Origin: an uncultured Candidatus Saccharibacteria bacterium
GTDB lineage: Bacteria; Patescibacteriota; Saccharimonadia; Saccharimonadales; Saccharimonadaceae
Length of the DNA stretch: 64,000 nucleotides
Assembly (NCBI GenBank): GCA_938030095.1
Contig: CALHGK010000005.1
Coordinates: 133,213 to 197,212, forward strand
Reading direction: 5' to 3'
Made by a program: the position numbers and the translations under genes. Below, piece by piece: positions 8,612 through 16,941 of the stretch. The first letter of the stretch is position 1. Each line of letters starts with the position of its first letter. The notes under the pieces are model-generated. The model saw only the letters and a list, made by a program, of their open reading frames with translations. It had not been told where the DNA came from and did no database searches.

Positions 8612-11052
8612 GTGACTTTCATTACGATAGCTTGCGTGCTAAGAAGGCTCGCTTGGGTGTGCAGATGGGCCGCTTCGATCACTGGTGGTGGGCACCATTT
8701 GTGCTTCTTGTGGCAGGGGCGGGAGCCTTACTGGCGGTGGAGCTGCCACTGGGGTGGTTTGTCGCGAGCCTGGCTGTGGTGCCGTATGGATTGCATCGAT
8801 GGTATCAGGGTGAGATTGCCCATTTGCCTACTAGCGGTGGCACGGCTGATGGTTTGCTTGCGGGTGACGTCCTGGGTCGATTGCCCACTACGCCGACGCC
8901 GCGCGATATCGCCTGGGCGCTGCGTTCGGTGAATGATGGGCTCTTTATGGCATTGCGGCTCGGTCTTAGCCCAGCGCTTATGCAGGATCTCGTGAGTGAC
9001 GACCCGAGTATTATGCCCGAGTTTTGGCAATTTGCCGATCGTATCCGCCAGTACAACCAGCTCGAGCAAATCACCGGGAGTGTGCTCATGGTGGCTTTGG
9101 TACGTAGCATACCTGGCTACCAGAATATCCTGGCGGAGCTCCAGCTTGACGACGAAGATCTCGATGGCGCTGTACAGTGGCAGCACCACTTGCGTCAATT
9201 GGTGGCACAGATTCATCAGCCGCGGCGCACTGGTGGGGTGGCGCGCGATTGGTCGTTTGGTTATATTCCGCTGCTGCGCCGCTTTGGGCAGAATATTAGC
9301 GAGCAAATTAGCCGTGGCGGCGGGATGTTCTCTGTTGATGTTGCGTCGCACACCAAAGCGATTGATCAGCTCATCGATATCTTTGGCACTCGTGGGCGGC
9401 AGAATGCCGTGCTGGTGGGGCAGGCTGGCACGGGCAAGACGACCATCATCCACGCCTTTGCCGAGCGGCTCCTCGATGCCTCGGCGCATTTGCCGAGCAG
9501 CCTCAAGTTTCGGCAGGTGTTCATTCTCGACTCATCGTCGCTCATCGCTGCGGCGCCAGGCCGGGGCGAGCTCGAGAACCTCGTCATGCGCGTCCTTGGT
9601 GAGGCGTATACTGCCAAGAATATCATCATTTGCCTAGATAATGCTCAACTGTTCTTCGAGGAAGGGATTGGTGCGGTGGATCTCACCAATGTGCTGCTGC
9701 CTATCCTTGAGGCAGGACGCCTGAGGGTTATTCTGAGTATGGATGAGCAGCGATTTTTGCAGATTGGCCGGCGCAATCCATCGCTTGCCAATGCGCTCAA
9801 TCGCATCTCCATCGTGCCTACAGATGAAGCCGAGACACTGCGTGTCTTGCAAGAGCAAGCCGTTATTACCGAAGGGCAGCGCCATGTGGCCTACCGCTAT
9901 CAAGCGCTGCGCGAGGCGTATCGGCTGAGTGCGCGCTATATTCATGATCTTGCCATGCCGGGCCAGGCCATCAAGCTGCTCGAGTCAGCTGCAAGCTACC
10001 ACGAAGATGGTATTGTGACGAAGCAATCGGTGCAGCAAGCCATTGAGCAAACGATGGATGTAAAGATAAGTGTGGCAAATACTGCAGATGATCGCGAGCG
10101 GCTGCTCAATATGGAGGCGCTCATCCACCAGCGAATGGTCAACCAAACGCGAGCGGTCAGCGTGGTAAGCGACGCCTTGCGCCGAGCACGAGCCGGTGTG
10201 CGCAACCAAAATCGGCCAATTGGCACCTTCCTCTTCCTTGGGCCAACAGGGGTGGGTAAGACGGAGCTGAGTAAGGCTCTGGCTGACGTGTACTTTGGTG
10301 GTGAGGGCAAGATTGTCCGGATTGACCTCAACGAATATGTCCGGCCTGAGGATGTGTCGCGCCTGATTGCTGATGGCGCTGATGACCCAGCCAGTTTAAC
10401 CGCCCAGGTGATGAAACAGCCCTTTAGCGTGGTATTGCTGGATGAAATTGAGAAGGCCGCGCCAGAGGTATTAGCAACCTTGCTGCAGCTGCTGGATGAG
10501 GGGATCCTGCGCGATATTAAGAACCGTGAGGTGAGCTTCCGTGATGCAATTGTCATTGCTACGAGCAACGCTGGGGCTGACCGCATCCGCGAATATATCG
10601 AGCATGGTTATAAGCTTGAGCAATTCGAACAGCAGTTTACCGACGAGCTCATTAACAGTGGTCAGTTCCGTCCTGAGTTCCTCAACCGTTTTGACGAAAT
10701 CGTCCTCTTCAGGCCGTTTACTAAGGAAGAGCTGGTGCAAGTGCTTGACCTTATCCTCGAGGGGGTCAACGCCACGCTCGCCCAGCAAAAGGTTTCGGTC
10801 GCGGTAGAGTATGATGCTAAGCTCTTTCTCGTCGAACGTGGCTATGATCCACGGCTTGGTGCTCGCCCGATGCGCCGCGTGGTGCAAAAAGCGGTGGAGA
10901 ATACTGTGGCGCGCCAGATGCTCAGCGGTAGTGTGGCGCCTGGTAGCACCATTACCGTCACGCTTGAGCAAGCTCGCCAGGCCTTCCAGACCGATGGTGC
11001 ACCAGAGGTTGTGACAGCAGATGAAATCATCCCGCCAGAGTATAAGCGGTAA
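8605..11052 (+). CDS. Membrane-anchored two-domain Clp-type AAA+ ATPase
   Basis: The 815-residue protein starts with two hydrophobic helices (about residues 28-65). A helical region resembling a Clp N-domain follows. It then has two AAA+ modules: D1 with GQAGTGKT (about 271-278) and CLDNAQLFFEE, and D2 with GPTGVGKT (about 545-552), VVLLDEIEKAAPEV, sensor IATSNAG and the FRPEFLNRFDEIV arginine-finger region. A C-terminal Clp D2-small domain ends it. Family members unfold proteins for ClpP or disaggregate them. The segment where ClpA/ClpC carry the ClpP-docking IGL/IGF tripeptide has none here, so an independent or differently partnered unfoldase at the membrane is likely. It is translated from an ATG overlapping the upstream membrane gene. 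Confidence 0.87.
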   Translation: MVSDFHYDSLRAKKARLGVQMGRFDHWWWAPFVLLVAGAGALLAVELPLGWFVASLAVVPYGLHRWYQGEIAHLPTSGGTADGLLAGDVLGRLPTTPTPRDIAWALRSVNDGLFMALRLGLSPALMQDLVSDDPSIMPEFWQFADRIRQYNQLEQITGSVLMVALVRSIPGYQNILAELQLDDEDLDGAVQWQHHLRQLVAQIHQPRRTGGVARDWSFGYIPLLRRFGQNISEQISRGGGMFSVDVASHTKAIDQLIDIFGTRGRQNAVLVGQAGTGKTTIIHAFAERLLDASAHLPSSLKFRQVFILDSSSLIAAAPGRGELENLVMRVLGEAYTAKNIIICLDNAQLFFEEGIGAVDLTNVLLPILEAGRLRVILSMDEQRFLQIGRRNPSLANALNRISIVPTDEAETLRVLQEQAVITEGQRHVAYRYQALREAYRLSARYIHDLAMPGQAIKLLESAASYHEDGIVTKQSVQQAIEQTMDVKISVANTADDRERLLNMEALIHQRMVNQTRAVSVVSDALRRARAGVRNQNRPIGTFLFLGPTGVGKTELSKALADVYFGGEGKIVRIDLNEYVRPEDVSRLIADGADDPASLTAQVMKQPFSVVLLDEIEKAAPEVLATLLQLLDEGILRDIKNREVSFRDAIVIATSNAGADRIREYIEHGYKLEQFEQQFTDELINSGQFRPEFLNRFDEIVLFRPFTKEELVQVLDLILEGVNATLAQQKVSVAVEYDAKLFLVERGYDPRLGARPMRRVVQKAVENTVARQMLSGSVAPGSTITVTLEQARQAFQTDGAPEVVTADEIIPPEYKR

Positions 11053-11298
11053 GAGTACGATACTTAGGGTAACTAGCTTTAGCTCTACGGAGAAATGATA
11101 TTGAGATAGTGTTTATTCTATTGATGGGCCACGCATTAGAATAAGAAGAGCGAAGATATGAAGGGGTTCTCGAGGACGCTTGAAAGCGCAGACTCGCCAT
11201 CCTTAGGAGAAAATTTAAGAGCAAGAAGTGGCACTCTTACAGTGCTAGAAGTATTTTGCAGTATATAACCTCTAGCAATGCGAGCCAAAGCCGCGTGA
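11053..11298. other. Intergenic region between convergent genes
   Basis: This 246-bp stretch follows the ATPase stop. I see no coding frame with promoter or ribosome-binding support and no strong terminator hairpin. Confidence 0.4.
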
Positions 11299-11730
11299 TT
11301 ATTGGCCTTGGTTTGATTGCATAAACCCTGGGCGGAAGTTTGGCTTCATGGCTGGTTTGCTGTAGGCTGGCTGTGGTTGGCGCGGTGTGTGCACGGTGTT
11401 GTCGCGCCGGCGGGCGTAGGTGGCAGTGCCTGGTCGTGATCCTGATGGGTCACGTGGCCCCTCGCCACTGCCACGGAGACGCTCGTTGTTCATATAAGGT
11501 GCTTCGTCATCAATACGGCTACTATCGGCGGCGACCGGCCGGCAGCCCATCATAGTGTGCGAGCTTTGGTAGCGCAAGTGGTTGGCGCGGCGCTCTTGGA
11601 TGGATTGATGCTGGCGCTGGTCGACGCGTAGTGACGACGTTTTAGCACCATTGACGATGGTTCGGGTATTGCGCGCGACGCCATTGGTGTGTATGCTCGA
11701 TCCGCGCAAGCGATGGAGTCCTCGGGTCAT
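11299..11730 (-). CDS. Small basic, probably disordered protein
   Basis: The 143-residue protein is rich in Arg, Gln, Asn and Pro, with no hydrophobic core. Examples are RGLHRLRGSS, QERRANHLRY and NFRPGFMQSNQ. No domain is recognisable. Support for its being real is a TATAAT -10 box 6 bases before ATG 11730, which also excludes the upstream ATG at 11745. The basic composition would suit nucleic-acid binding, but that is only a guess. It is divergent from the tRNA-Gly gene, and both promoters lie within about 45 bp. Confidence 0.6.
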   Translation of the reverse strand: MTRGLHRLRGSSIHTNGVARNTRTIVNGAKTSSLRVDQRQHQSIQERRANHLRYQSSHTMMGCRPVAADSSRIDDEAPYMNNERLRGSGEGPRDPSGSRPGTATYARRRDNTVHTPRQPQPAYSKPAMKPNFRPGFMQSNQGQ

Positions 11731-11772
11731 ACCTTTATTATACATAAAAAAGTGATATAATGGATAGCGCGT

Positions 11773-11847
11773 GCGGGTGTCGTACAGCGGCTAGTATACA
11801 AGTTTTCCAAACTTGGGATCGGAGTTCGATTCTCCGCACCCGCACCA
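11773..11847 (+). tRNA. tRNA-Gly(TCC)
   Basis: The acceptor GCGGGTG pairs with CACCCGC. The anticodon stem CAAGT/ACTTG holds loop TTTCCAA, so the anticodon is TCC. The T-arm is CGGAG TTCGATT CTCCG, the discriminator is A and CCA is encoded. The -10 box TATAAT (11756-11761) implies a 5' leader of about 5 bases. The inverted-repeat cassette begins 60 bp downstream. Confidence 0.96.
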
Positions 11848-11869
11848 TTTCGGAATAAAATTGGAAACG

Positions 11870-11893
11870 GTCGCCCTGTAGGGTGGCTTTTTC
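11870..11893 (+). terminator. Intrinsic terminator of tRNA-Gly
   Basis: GTCGCCC (11870-11876) pairs, with wobbles, with GGGTGGC (11881-11887). TTTTTC follows. Confidence 0.7.
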
Positions 11894-11907
11894 TAGACTT
11901 TGGCGGA

Positions 11908-11960
11908 GCCAAAGCTCGAACCTATTTCGAGCGTAAAAGCTGAACCTGTGCAGGCTCGGC
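11908..11960 (+). repeat. Left copy of a 53-bp inverted repeat bounding a two-gene cassette
   Basis: The reverse complement of 11908-11960 matches 13267-13319 at 50 of 53 positions; all three differences are transitions. A perfect 7-bp hairpin (CTTTGGC GGA GCCAAAG, 11898-11914) overlaps the outer end of this copy. Similarity stops sharply on both sides. Confidence 0.9.
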
Positions 11961-12015
11961 TGCTGGTCAAGTAGCCCCGCATCGAATTGCTGAGTCTATA
12001 CTACCTTGGTATCTT

Positions 12016-12132
12016 ATGCGGGCTGTTACATACCTGGAGGATAATAGTAACGCAGATGAAGCTACCGACGAAGTACAGCAACAATTTACGTTAGCCATGA
12101 GACAATGGAACCATGAAGCTTCTTATCACTAG
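12016..12132 (+). CDS. Possible 38-residue protein or gene remnant upstream of the phosphatase
   Basis: A short frame starting ATG at 12016 encodes MRAVTYLEDNSNADEATDEV and 18 more residues (ending RQWNHEASYH). It overlaps the start of the phosphatase gene by 20 bases. The frame stays open about 70 bases further upstream, into the left inverted repeat, without another ATG. Amino-acid composition looks protein-like, but no ribosome-binding site is placed well. It may be the end of a gene cut by the repeat. Confidence 0.3.
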   Translation: MRAVTYLEDNSNADEATDEVQQQFTLAMRQWNHEASYH

Positions 12133-12685
12133 GCATGGCCAAGCTGATGGTAATGCCTGCGGCATTACCATGGGTCAACGCGATAGCAAGCTGACTGTTC
12201 TTGGCGTTCGGCAGGCGGAGCGTAAGGCTCTAAAAATTAAGAAGCTATCTCAGAAAATTGATCGTGTCTACACATCTGATCTTGGAAGGTCTGTGCAGAC
12301 TGCGCAGATCATCTCGGACACACTTGGTCTACAGAAGGCTACTTCTGACAAGGATCTACGAGAAATTAGTTTTGGAAAATACGAGGGGTTGCCCTACGAT
12401 GCCATTCCGCATATAGAGGGTGGTTATATGAAAGTGCGATTTCCTGATGGAGAATCAAACGAGATAATGGCCACACGAGTTATCAATGCGGTAAATCGTA
12501 TATACGAAGCCGGCAAGGACGCATGCGTATTAATCGTAACGCACTCGGGTCCGATCACTGTAATTCTCGCGAGCTATTATGGTAGGGAATTACAGGCGAT
12601 GTTAGATGACAAGATTGGGAATGAAGAGATAGTTGAGCTGCAAGTTGATAGAAAATTAGCCAATCCTATTGGCAACAAGGAGTAA
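12113..12685 (+). CDS. Histidine phosphatase (phosphoglycerate mutase-like) family protein
   Basis: The 190-residue protein begins LLITRHGQADGN, the RHG phosphohistidine motif (His about residue 8). It continues with VYTSDLGRSVQTAQI, the acid/base Glu in LREISFGKYEG and the second His in VLIVTHSGPI. All catalytic elements of the branch-1 histidine phosphatases (CobC/GpmB-like) are present. The substrate is not predictable; members act on phospho-sugars, nucleotides or proteins. The gene lies inside the inverted-repeat cassette and is followed 6 bases later by the HD gene. Base composition is visibly more AT-rich than flanking housekeeping genes, suggesting transfer. Confidence 0.88.
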   Translation: MKLLITRHGQADGNACGITMGQRDSKLTVLGVRQAERKALKIKKLSQKIDRVYTSDLGRSVQTAQIISDTLGLQKATSDKDLREISFGKYEGLPYDAIPHIEGGYMKVRFPDGESNEIMATRVINAVNRIYEAGKDACVLIVTHSGPITVILASYYGRELQAMLDDKIGNEEIVELQVDRKLANPIGNKE

Positions 12686-12691
12686 AACAAG

Positions 12692-13216
12692 ATGGAAAAG
12701 GCGCATATCGCAGAATTTGAATATGATAAGCACGATATAGAGCGAGCCTTATTCTTCCTGTCGAATGCTTTGCAAGACTCTGGACATAACACCAAACCAG
12801 TATTGCTTCATTCGATTCAAGTTGCAGAGATGCTCTGGGAGAGAGGTTTCCCGCAAGATGTCGTGATTGCTGCGGTTCTTCATGATGTTGTTGAAGATAC
12901 AGATATTACTATCGACGATGTCGAGCAAAGCTTTGGACATCAGGTTGCAGTGTATGTCGATGCTCTCACAGTTTCAGATACTCAAGACATCATGCAGTCT
13001 TTTGCTCGCACGGCTGAGCTTGGTAGCGAGGCCCTATCAATCCGCGCAGCAGACCTCATTCAGAATAGTTACTACTATCACTTGGCTTCGACTGATATGC
13101 AAAAGCGACTCCGTGATAAGTTTGTATATTTTATGGAGCTATCTGGTGAGCTACTGGATGAAGCTCTAGTAAGTGAACTTAGCAAAGCTTATAGGCGGAA
13201 TGTTGAAACTATTTGA
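12692..13216 (+). CDS. SpoT/Mesh1-type HD-domain hydrolase without synthetase domain
   Basis: The 174-residue protein carries HSIQVAEMLWERGF, AAVLHDVVEDTDI and RAADLIQNSYYY. These correspond to the H...HD...D metal-binding pattern of the (p)ppGpp hydrolase domain of RelA/SpoT. No synthetase, TGS or ACT domain follows, so it would be a stand-alone small alarmone hydrolase or a related nucleotide hydrolase. AAGGAG lies 9 bases before the ATG, overlapping the phosphatase stop, so the pair is one operon. The neighbour suggests sequential removal of phosphates from a nucleotide, which is inference. Both genes share AT-rich composition. Confidence 0.82.
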   Translation: MEKAHIAEFEYDKHDIERALFFLSNALQDSGHNTKPVLLHSIQVAEMLWERGFPQDVVIAAVLHDVVEDTDITIDDVEQSFGHQVAVYVDALTVSDTQDIMQSFARTAELGSEALSIRAADLIQNSYYYHLASTDMQKRLRDKFVYFMELSGELLDEALVSELSKAYRRNVETI

Positions 13217-13515
13217 TCTAGAGCTTTCTGTGAAATACGGTTTATAAGGCTAGCTTTGGGTCGAGGGCTGAGCCTGCACGGGTTCAGCTTTTACGTTCGA
13301 AATAGGTTCGAGCTTTGGCGTATATTGCCACCACAGATGCAAGAAAATGAGCATTACTTCGCAAACGGAGCGATGTTTTTGTTGAGAGCAGCGAATCAGA
13401 CTGGATGAAGAGAGGTCGTAGCCTCTTCTTTGGTTTGGCGTGGCCCTAAAGGGTGCAATACTTTATAACAATTACACTAAATCAAGTGAAAAAGGAAGGA
13501 TTAGGCACGATACTG
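13217..13515. other. Gap holding the right inverted repeat and a weak hairpin
   Basis: Besides the repeat at 13267-13319, this region has an imperfect hairpin at 13405-13428 (GAAGAGAGG...CCTCTTC, then TTTGG) that could end the cassette transcript. No gene is seen. Confidence 0.45.
13267..13319 (-). repeat. Right copy of the 53-bp inverted repeat
   Basis: This copy is inverted relative to 11908-11960 with 50/53 identity. Together the two copies enclose about 1.3 kb with the phosphatase and HD genes. No target-site duplication is obvious just outside the copies. Confidence 0.9.
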
Positions 13516-13544
13516 TTGACATATATGCAACATTATGCTACCAT
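13516..13544 (+). promoter_or_regulatory. Consensus sigma70 promoter of the sugar transferase gene
   Basis: TTGACA (13516-13521), a 17-bp spacer, then an extended -10 TGC-TACCAT (13539-13544). The start codon follows 7 bases later, so transcription should begin at or next to the ATG. Confidence 0.85.
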
Positions 13545-13551
13545 CGAACGG

Positions 13552-14352
13552 ATGTCGCAAAAAACAAGAACAAAATACGGTGAAGACTATAACAAAAGTC
13601 CTGAGAAGCGCTGGCTTGATCGAGTAGTAGCGATTCCTTTGCTGATTGGTATGGGTTCTGCCGCTCTCGTTGCTGCTGCGGCAATGCATAAGGAGCTTGG
13701 CGATGGCCCAACGCTCTTCGTGCAGGAGCGCTATGGTAGTGATCTTGATAACCTCGTTAAGGTACCAAAGCTACGGACACTCCGTGGTGCAGTGCGCAAC
13801 ACTGCCTCGGCGAATGGCTATAACCATAGTAGCGCAGGGCCAATTGGTAAACTCGTGCGCAAGGCGCATGTGGACGAAGCACCCCAACTACTGCAAGTAT
13901 TGCGTGGCAAGATGGCAATAGTAGGGCCAAGGCCACTAGCCACAGGCGAAGTGTATGATGACATCCTTGCTAACCCGGATATCCCTGAAGGTCTTAAGCG
14001 GCAGTGGATTGAGGCGCGCAAGACGACACGCCCAGGCATTATGGCACCCTATAGCAAAGAGCAGCATGAGGCTGGCTACAAACTGGACATAACTCATATC
14101 ATCCATATAATGGAACAGGACGTTCTGTATGCTGACACAGCCTCACTAAAGAAGGATGCCAAAGTAGTTGCTGCAACGCTCGGTATGGTGGCGACCGACC
14201 TTGTACAAAAGCTTATGCCGCGGTCTGCCAGTGAATGGTTGCAGGCTAAGACAGGCTTAGCGCCGCATCCAGCAGGCCAAGAGCGTGCGGAGAGCGATGT
14301 TGTGGTGGCACTGCAACAAGCGCACGCTCAGCCTGCACGGCGTGCTGCGTAA
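13552..14352 (+). CDS. Bacterial sugar transferase (polyprenyl-phosphate glycosyl-1-phosphate transferase)
   Basis: The 266-residue protein has one N-terminal hydrophobic helix (about residues 22-42). It then has the catalytic core of the WcaJ/WbaP group: VPKLRTLRG, the KLVRKAHVDEAPQLLQVLRGKMAIVGPRP block, and the TRPGIMAPY segment. These enzymes start exopolysaccharide or glycan synthesis by moving a sugar-1-phosphate onto undecaprenyl phosphate. The start is fixed by a near-perfect promoter that ends 7 bases before ATG 13552. A longer frame from 13453 would place the promoter inside the gene. The C-terminal Ala/Gln/Arg-rich tail is not part of the usual fold. Confidence 0.87.
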   Translation: MSQKTRTKYGEDYNKSPEKRWLDRVVAIPLLIGMGSAALVAAAAMHKELGDGPTLFVQERYGSDLDNLVKVPKLRTLRGAVRNTASANGYNHSSAGPIGKLVRKAHVDEAPQLLQVLRGKMAIVGPRPLATGEVYDDILANPDIPEGLKRQWIEARKTTRPGIMAPYSKEQHEAGYKLDITHIIHIMEQDVLYADTASLKKDAKVVAATLGMVATDLVQKLMPRSASEWLQAKTGLAPHPAGQERAESDVVVALQQAHAQPARRAA

Positions 14353-14725
14353 CGTGAACCCAAAAGTCTTCACTTTCTCTGCCAGATAGGCTATATTTTT
14401 GCTCACTATTCTACCTGGAAAAGCAATGAGTGTATTGTTCTGGTATTATAGTAAGTATTTTTGGAGATGTTTCTGTTTATGTCACCCATAAAGTCCTCCA
14501 TTTTCTCAAAGTAGTGGTTTCTTAAGATGGCGGCAGAGCGGTGACCGCAGCAGATGCGTATACTCTATGTATTAGAGTGATGGAAGGGGAGGGAACGCGC
14601 ATCATACCGCTGAGCCCTTGTGATACAATAGAGAGAGATTTTTGCGAGAGGGAGTTTTCTCCTCTCACGAAGCATGATTATTTCAATGTAAAATACCCCG
14701 AGGGGTATAAGGATACAACTGCACT
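14353..14725. other. Intergenic region upstream of tgt
   Basis: This 373-bp stretch contains several -10-like sequences (TATTATAGT near 14445; TACAAT near 14623) and a TACAAC box about 6 bases before the tgt ATG. No convincing gene, RNA fold or repeat was seen. Confidence 0.4.
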
Positions 14726-15931
14726 ATGTCAGCACCATTCTCATTTACCATTACTCACCGCATGCCGCAGACGTTGGCACGGACAGGTGTGATTCACACC
14801 CCACATGGTGATATCAAGACGCCAGCCTTCATTGTGGTGGGCACAAAAGCAAATGTGAAAGCAATGGTGCCCGAGATGGTAGCTAGCGTGGGCGCACAGG
14901 CCGTCTTGGCTAATGCCTATCACCTCTATCTGCAGCCAGGGCATGAGCTGATAGAGAAGGCCGGATACTTGGGTAAGTTTATGCACTGGAGTGGTCCAAC
15001 TTTTACCGACAGTGGTGGCTTTCAGGTGCTGAGCCTAGGCTCGGGCTTTAAGAAGGTATTAGCGATGAGCACTGATGTGGATGAAGAGATTGCGATTGCT
15101 AAGAAGTCGAGCCGGCACGCCTGGGTAGATGATAACGGTGTGATGTTTAAGTCGCACCTCGATGGTTCACTGCATAAGTTTACGCCAGAGCTGTCGATGC
15201 AAATCCAGGCAGGGATTGGGGCAGATATTACCTTTGCCTTTGATGAGCTGACGTCGCTGATCGACCCATATGAATACCAAGTGGAGGCATTGGCGCGTAC
15301 CCATGCGTGGGCAGAGCGCAGCCTGGCAGAGGTCAAGCGCCTGCGGGCTGCTCGGCCAGATAAGCCGTATCAAGCGCTCTTTGGCGTTTTGCAGGGGGCG
15401 AATTATGAGGACCTGCGCAAGCAAACTGCAGCACGCCTTGGCGCGATGGACTTCGATGGCTATGGTATTGGCGGGGCACTAGAGAAAGAGACGATGACCC
15501 AGACTATCCAGTGGGTAAACGAGATTTTGCCCGAGAACCGCCCACGACATTTGCTTGGTATTTCGGAGCCAGATGACATCTTTGCGGCGATCGAGCAGGG
15601 TATTGATACCTTCGATTGCGTAAGCCCAACCCGCGTAGCGCGCAATGGTGCGGCTTACACACCGCATGGGCGGGTGAATATGCGTGGGACGAAATATCGC
15701 GAAATGTTTGCACCTATTATGGCGGAGTGCGATTGCTACACCTGCCAGCACTACACTGCGGCCTATATCTGCCACTTGCTCCGGGCTAAGGAGAGCCTGG
15801 CGGGGACGTTGCTATCGATCCATAACGAGCGCTTTATTATCAAGCTTGTCGACGACATCCGCCACAGCCTCGAGGATGGCACATTCTACGCCTTTCGGGA
15901 TCATTTTTTGGCGCAGTATTATCACCAGTAG
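14726..15931 (+). CDS. tgt: tRNA-guanine transglycosylase
   Basis: Tgt exchanges guanine-34 of Asp, Asn, His and Tyr tRNAs for a queuosine precursor (preQ1 in bacteria). The 401-residue protein has the substrate segment FTDSGGFQVLSLG. It also has the nucleophile Asp in FDCVSPTRVARNG and the structural zinc motif CDCYTCQHYTAAYICHLL (CxCxxC...H), all intact. Length is normal to slightly long. A TACAAC element lies 6 bases before ATG 14726. No queuosine biosynthesis genes are present, but a precursor transporter gene lies directly downstream on the opposite strand, indicating salvage. Confidence 0.95.
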   Translation: MSAPFSFTITHRMPQTLARTGVIHTPHGDIKTPAFIVVGTKANVKAMVPEMVASVGAQAVLANAYHLYLQPGHELIEKAGYLGKFMHWSGPTFTDSGGFQVLSLGSGFKKVLAMSTDVDEEIAIAKKSSRHAWVDDNGVMFKSHLDGSLHKFTPELSMQIQAGIGADITFAFDELTSLIDPYEYQVEALARTHAWAERSLAEVKRLRAARPDKPYQALFGVLQGANYEDLRKQTAARLGAMDFDGYGIGGALEKETMTQTIQWVNEILPENRPRHLLGISEPDDIFAAIEQGIDTFDCVSPTRVARNGAAYTPHGRVNMRGTKYREMFAPIMAECDCYTCQHYTAAYICHLLRAKESLAGTLLSIHNERFIIKLVDDIRHSLEDGTFYAFRDHFLAQYYHQ

Positions 15932-16206
15932 CGATTGATGAGCTCATAGGTTATAGTATGCATTCACATAACAACTGGGGATGAGAGTTTGCATAGTAAC
16001 CCCCTGCCCATCATCGGCCCTTTTCTCTCGCCACCGTCTCTTTAAAAATGCTAAAAGGGTCTTAGTATTTCCCTAAAACACTAGGCTCTTCAATGATAAT
16101 ACTGCAATAATCACTACGGGCAATTTTCTGTTCTACCAGGATGAAAGTACTGCGTTCTTCATATTCTGAGAGAGATGCAAATCTATTGCAGTGAGCAACT
16201 CGCTCG

Positions 16207-16890
16207 CTAGACACGCAAACGAAATGGTGTGAAGTTAGTGGTGGTGTCGTAGGTATCGACGGATTCGCGCCGCTTGAGTATGGCAATGATGCGGTAGGTA
16301 AGTGGCAAGCAGACGACCTCAACGGCAAGCTTGAAGCCAAGCCCAACGGCGATATAGTTGAGCAATGCCCCCCCCGTGAGCTGCCCGCCAAAAGCAACGA
16401 CACAGAATATAACGGTGTCAAACAAACTCCCTACCACTGTCGATCCAAGCAAACGCAGCCATAGTTGCCGACCCTTCATGGCAATCTTGAGCTTAGCAAC
16501 GATATATGAGTTGAGAAAGCTCCCCGTCAGGAAGGCAAGCAAGCTTGCCACGACGATCTGTGGGAAGAAGCCCAGCACTGCCTCGTAGGCAGCCTGGTCG
16601 TGGTACTCTGCCGCGGCAGGTAGATAGCGCACCAGCGTGAAGCAGCCGATCGCCAACAGCATGACCCCAAAGGCTGTCCAAATAGCGCGGCGTGCCCGGC
16701 GATAGCCATAGACCTCTGTCATCACATCATCAAAGATATATACGAGCGGGAAGAGTACTGCCCCACCATCAAGGATAAGTGGGCCGAGTGCCACTAGTTT
16801 GGTAGCGGCAATATTGGAGATGAGTAGCGCTGCAACATAGACTGCGAGAATGACGCTAAAGTATCGATAATTTTCGTTCGTGTGTTTCAT
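16207..16890 (-). CDS. yhhQ: Queuosine precursor transporter (YhhQ/QPTR family)
   Basis: The 227-residue protein has six hydrophobic helices. It also shows family hallmarks: the AALLISNIAATKLV helix, GAVLFPLVYIFDDVMTEVYGYRRAR and the FFPQIVVASLLAFLTGSFLNSY helix. Members import preQ0, preQ1 or queuine. I start at 16890 (MKHTNEN) instead of 16911 because a TATGAT -10 box falls between the two ATGs. It converges on tgt, whose product would use the imported base. The cytoplasmic tail is short and basic. Confidence 0.9.
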   Translation of the reverse strand: MKHTNENYRYFSVILAVYVAALLISNIAATKLVALGPLILDGGAVLFPLVYIFDDVMTEVYGYRRARRAIWTAFGVMLLAIGCFTLVRYLPAAAEYHDQAAYEAVLGFFPQIVVASLLAFLTGSFLNSYIVAKLKIAMKGRQLWLRLLGSTVVGSLFDTVIFCVVAFGGQLTGGALLNYIAVGLGFKLAVEVVCLPLTYRIIAILKRRESVDTYDTTTNFTPFRLRV

Positions 16891-16941
16891 GCTTCGTTTA
16901 TCATACCACACCTGCCAAGAAACCTGCTATAATAAACCCAT

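Noticed and set aside
14541..14792. 83-residue frame upstream of tgt
   Set aside because: It overlaps the tgt N-terminus and its promoter, has no ribosome site, and its composition is not protein-like.
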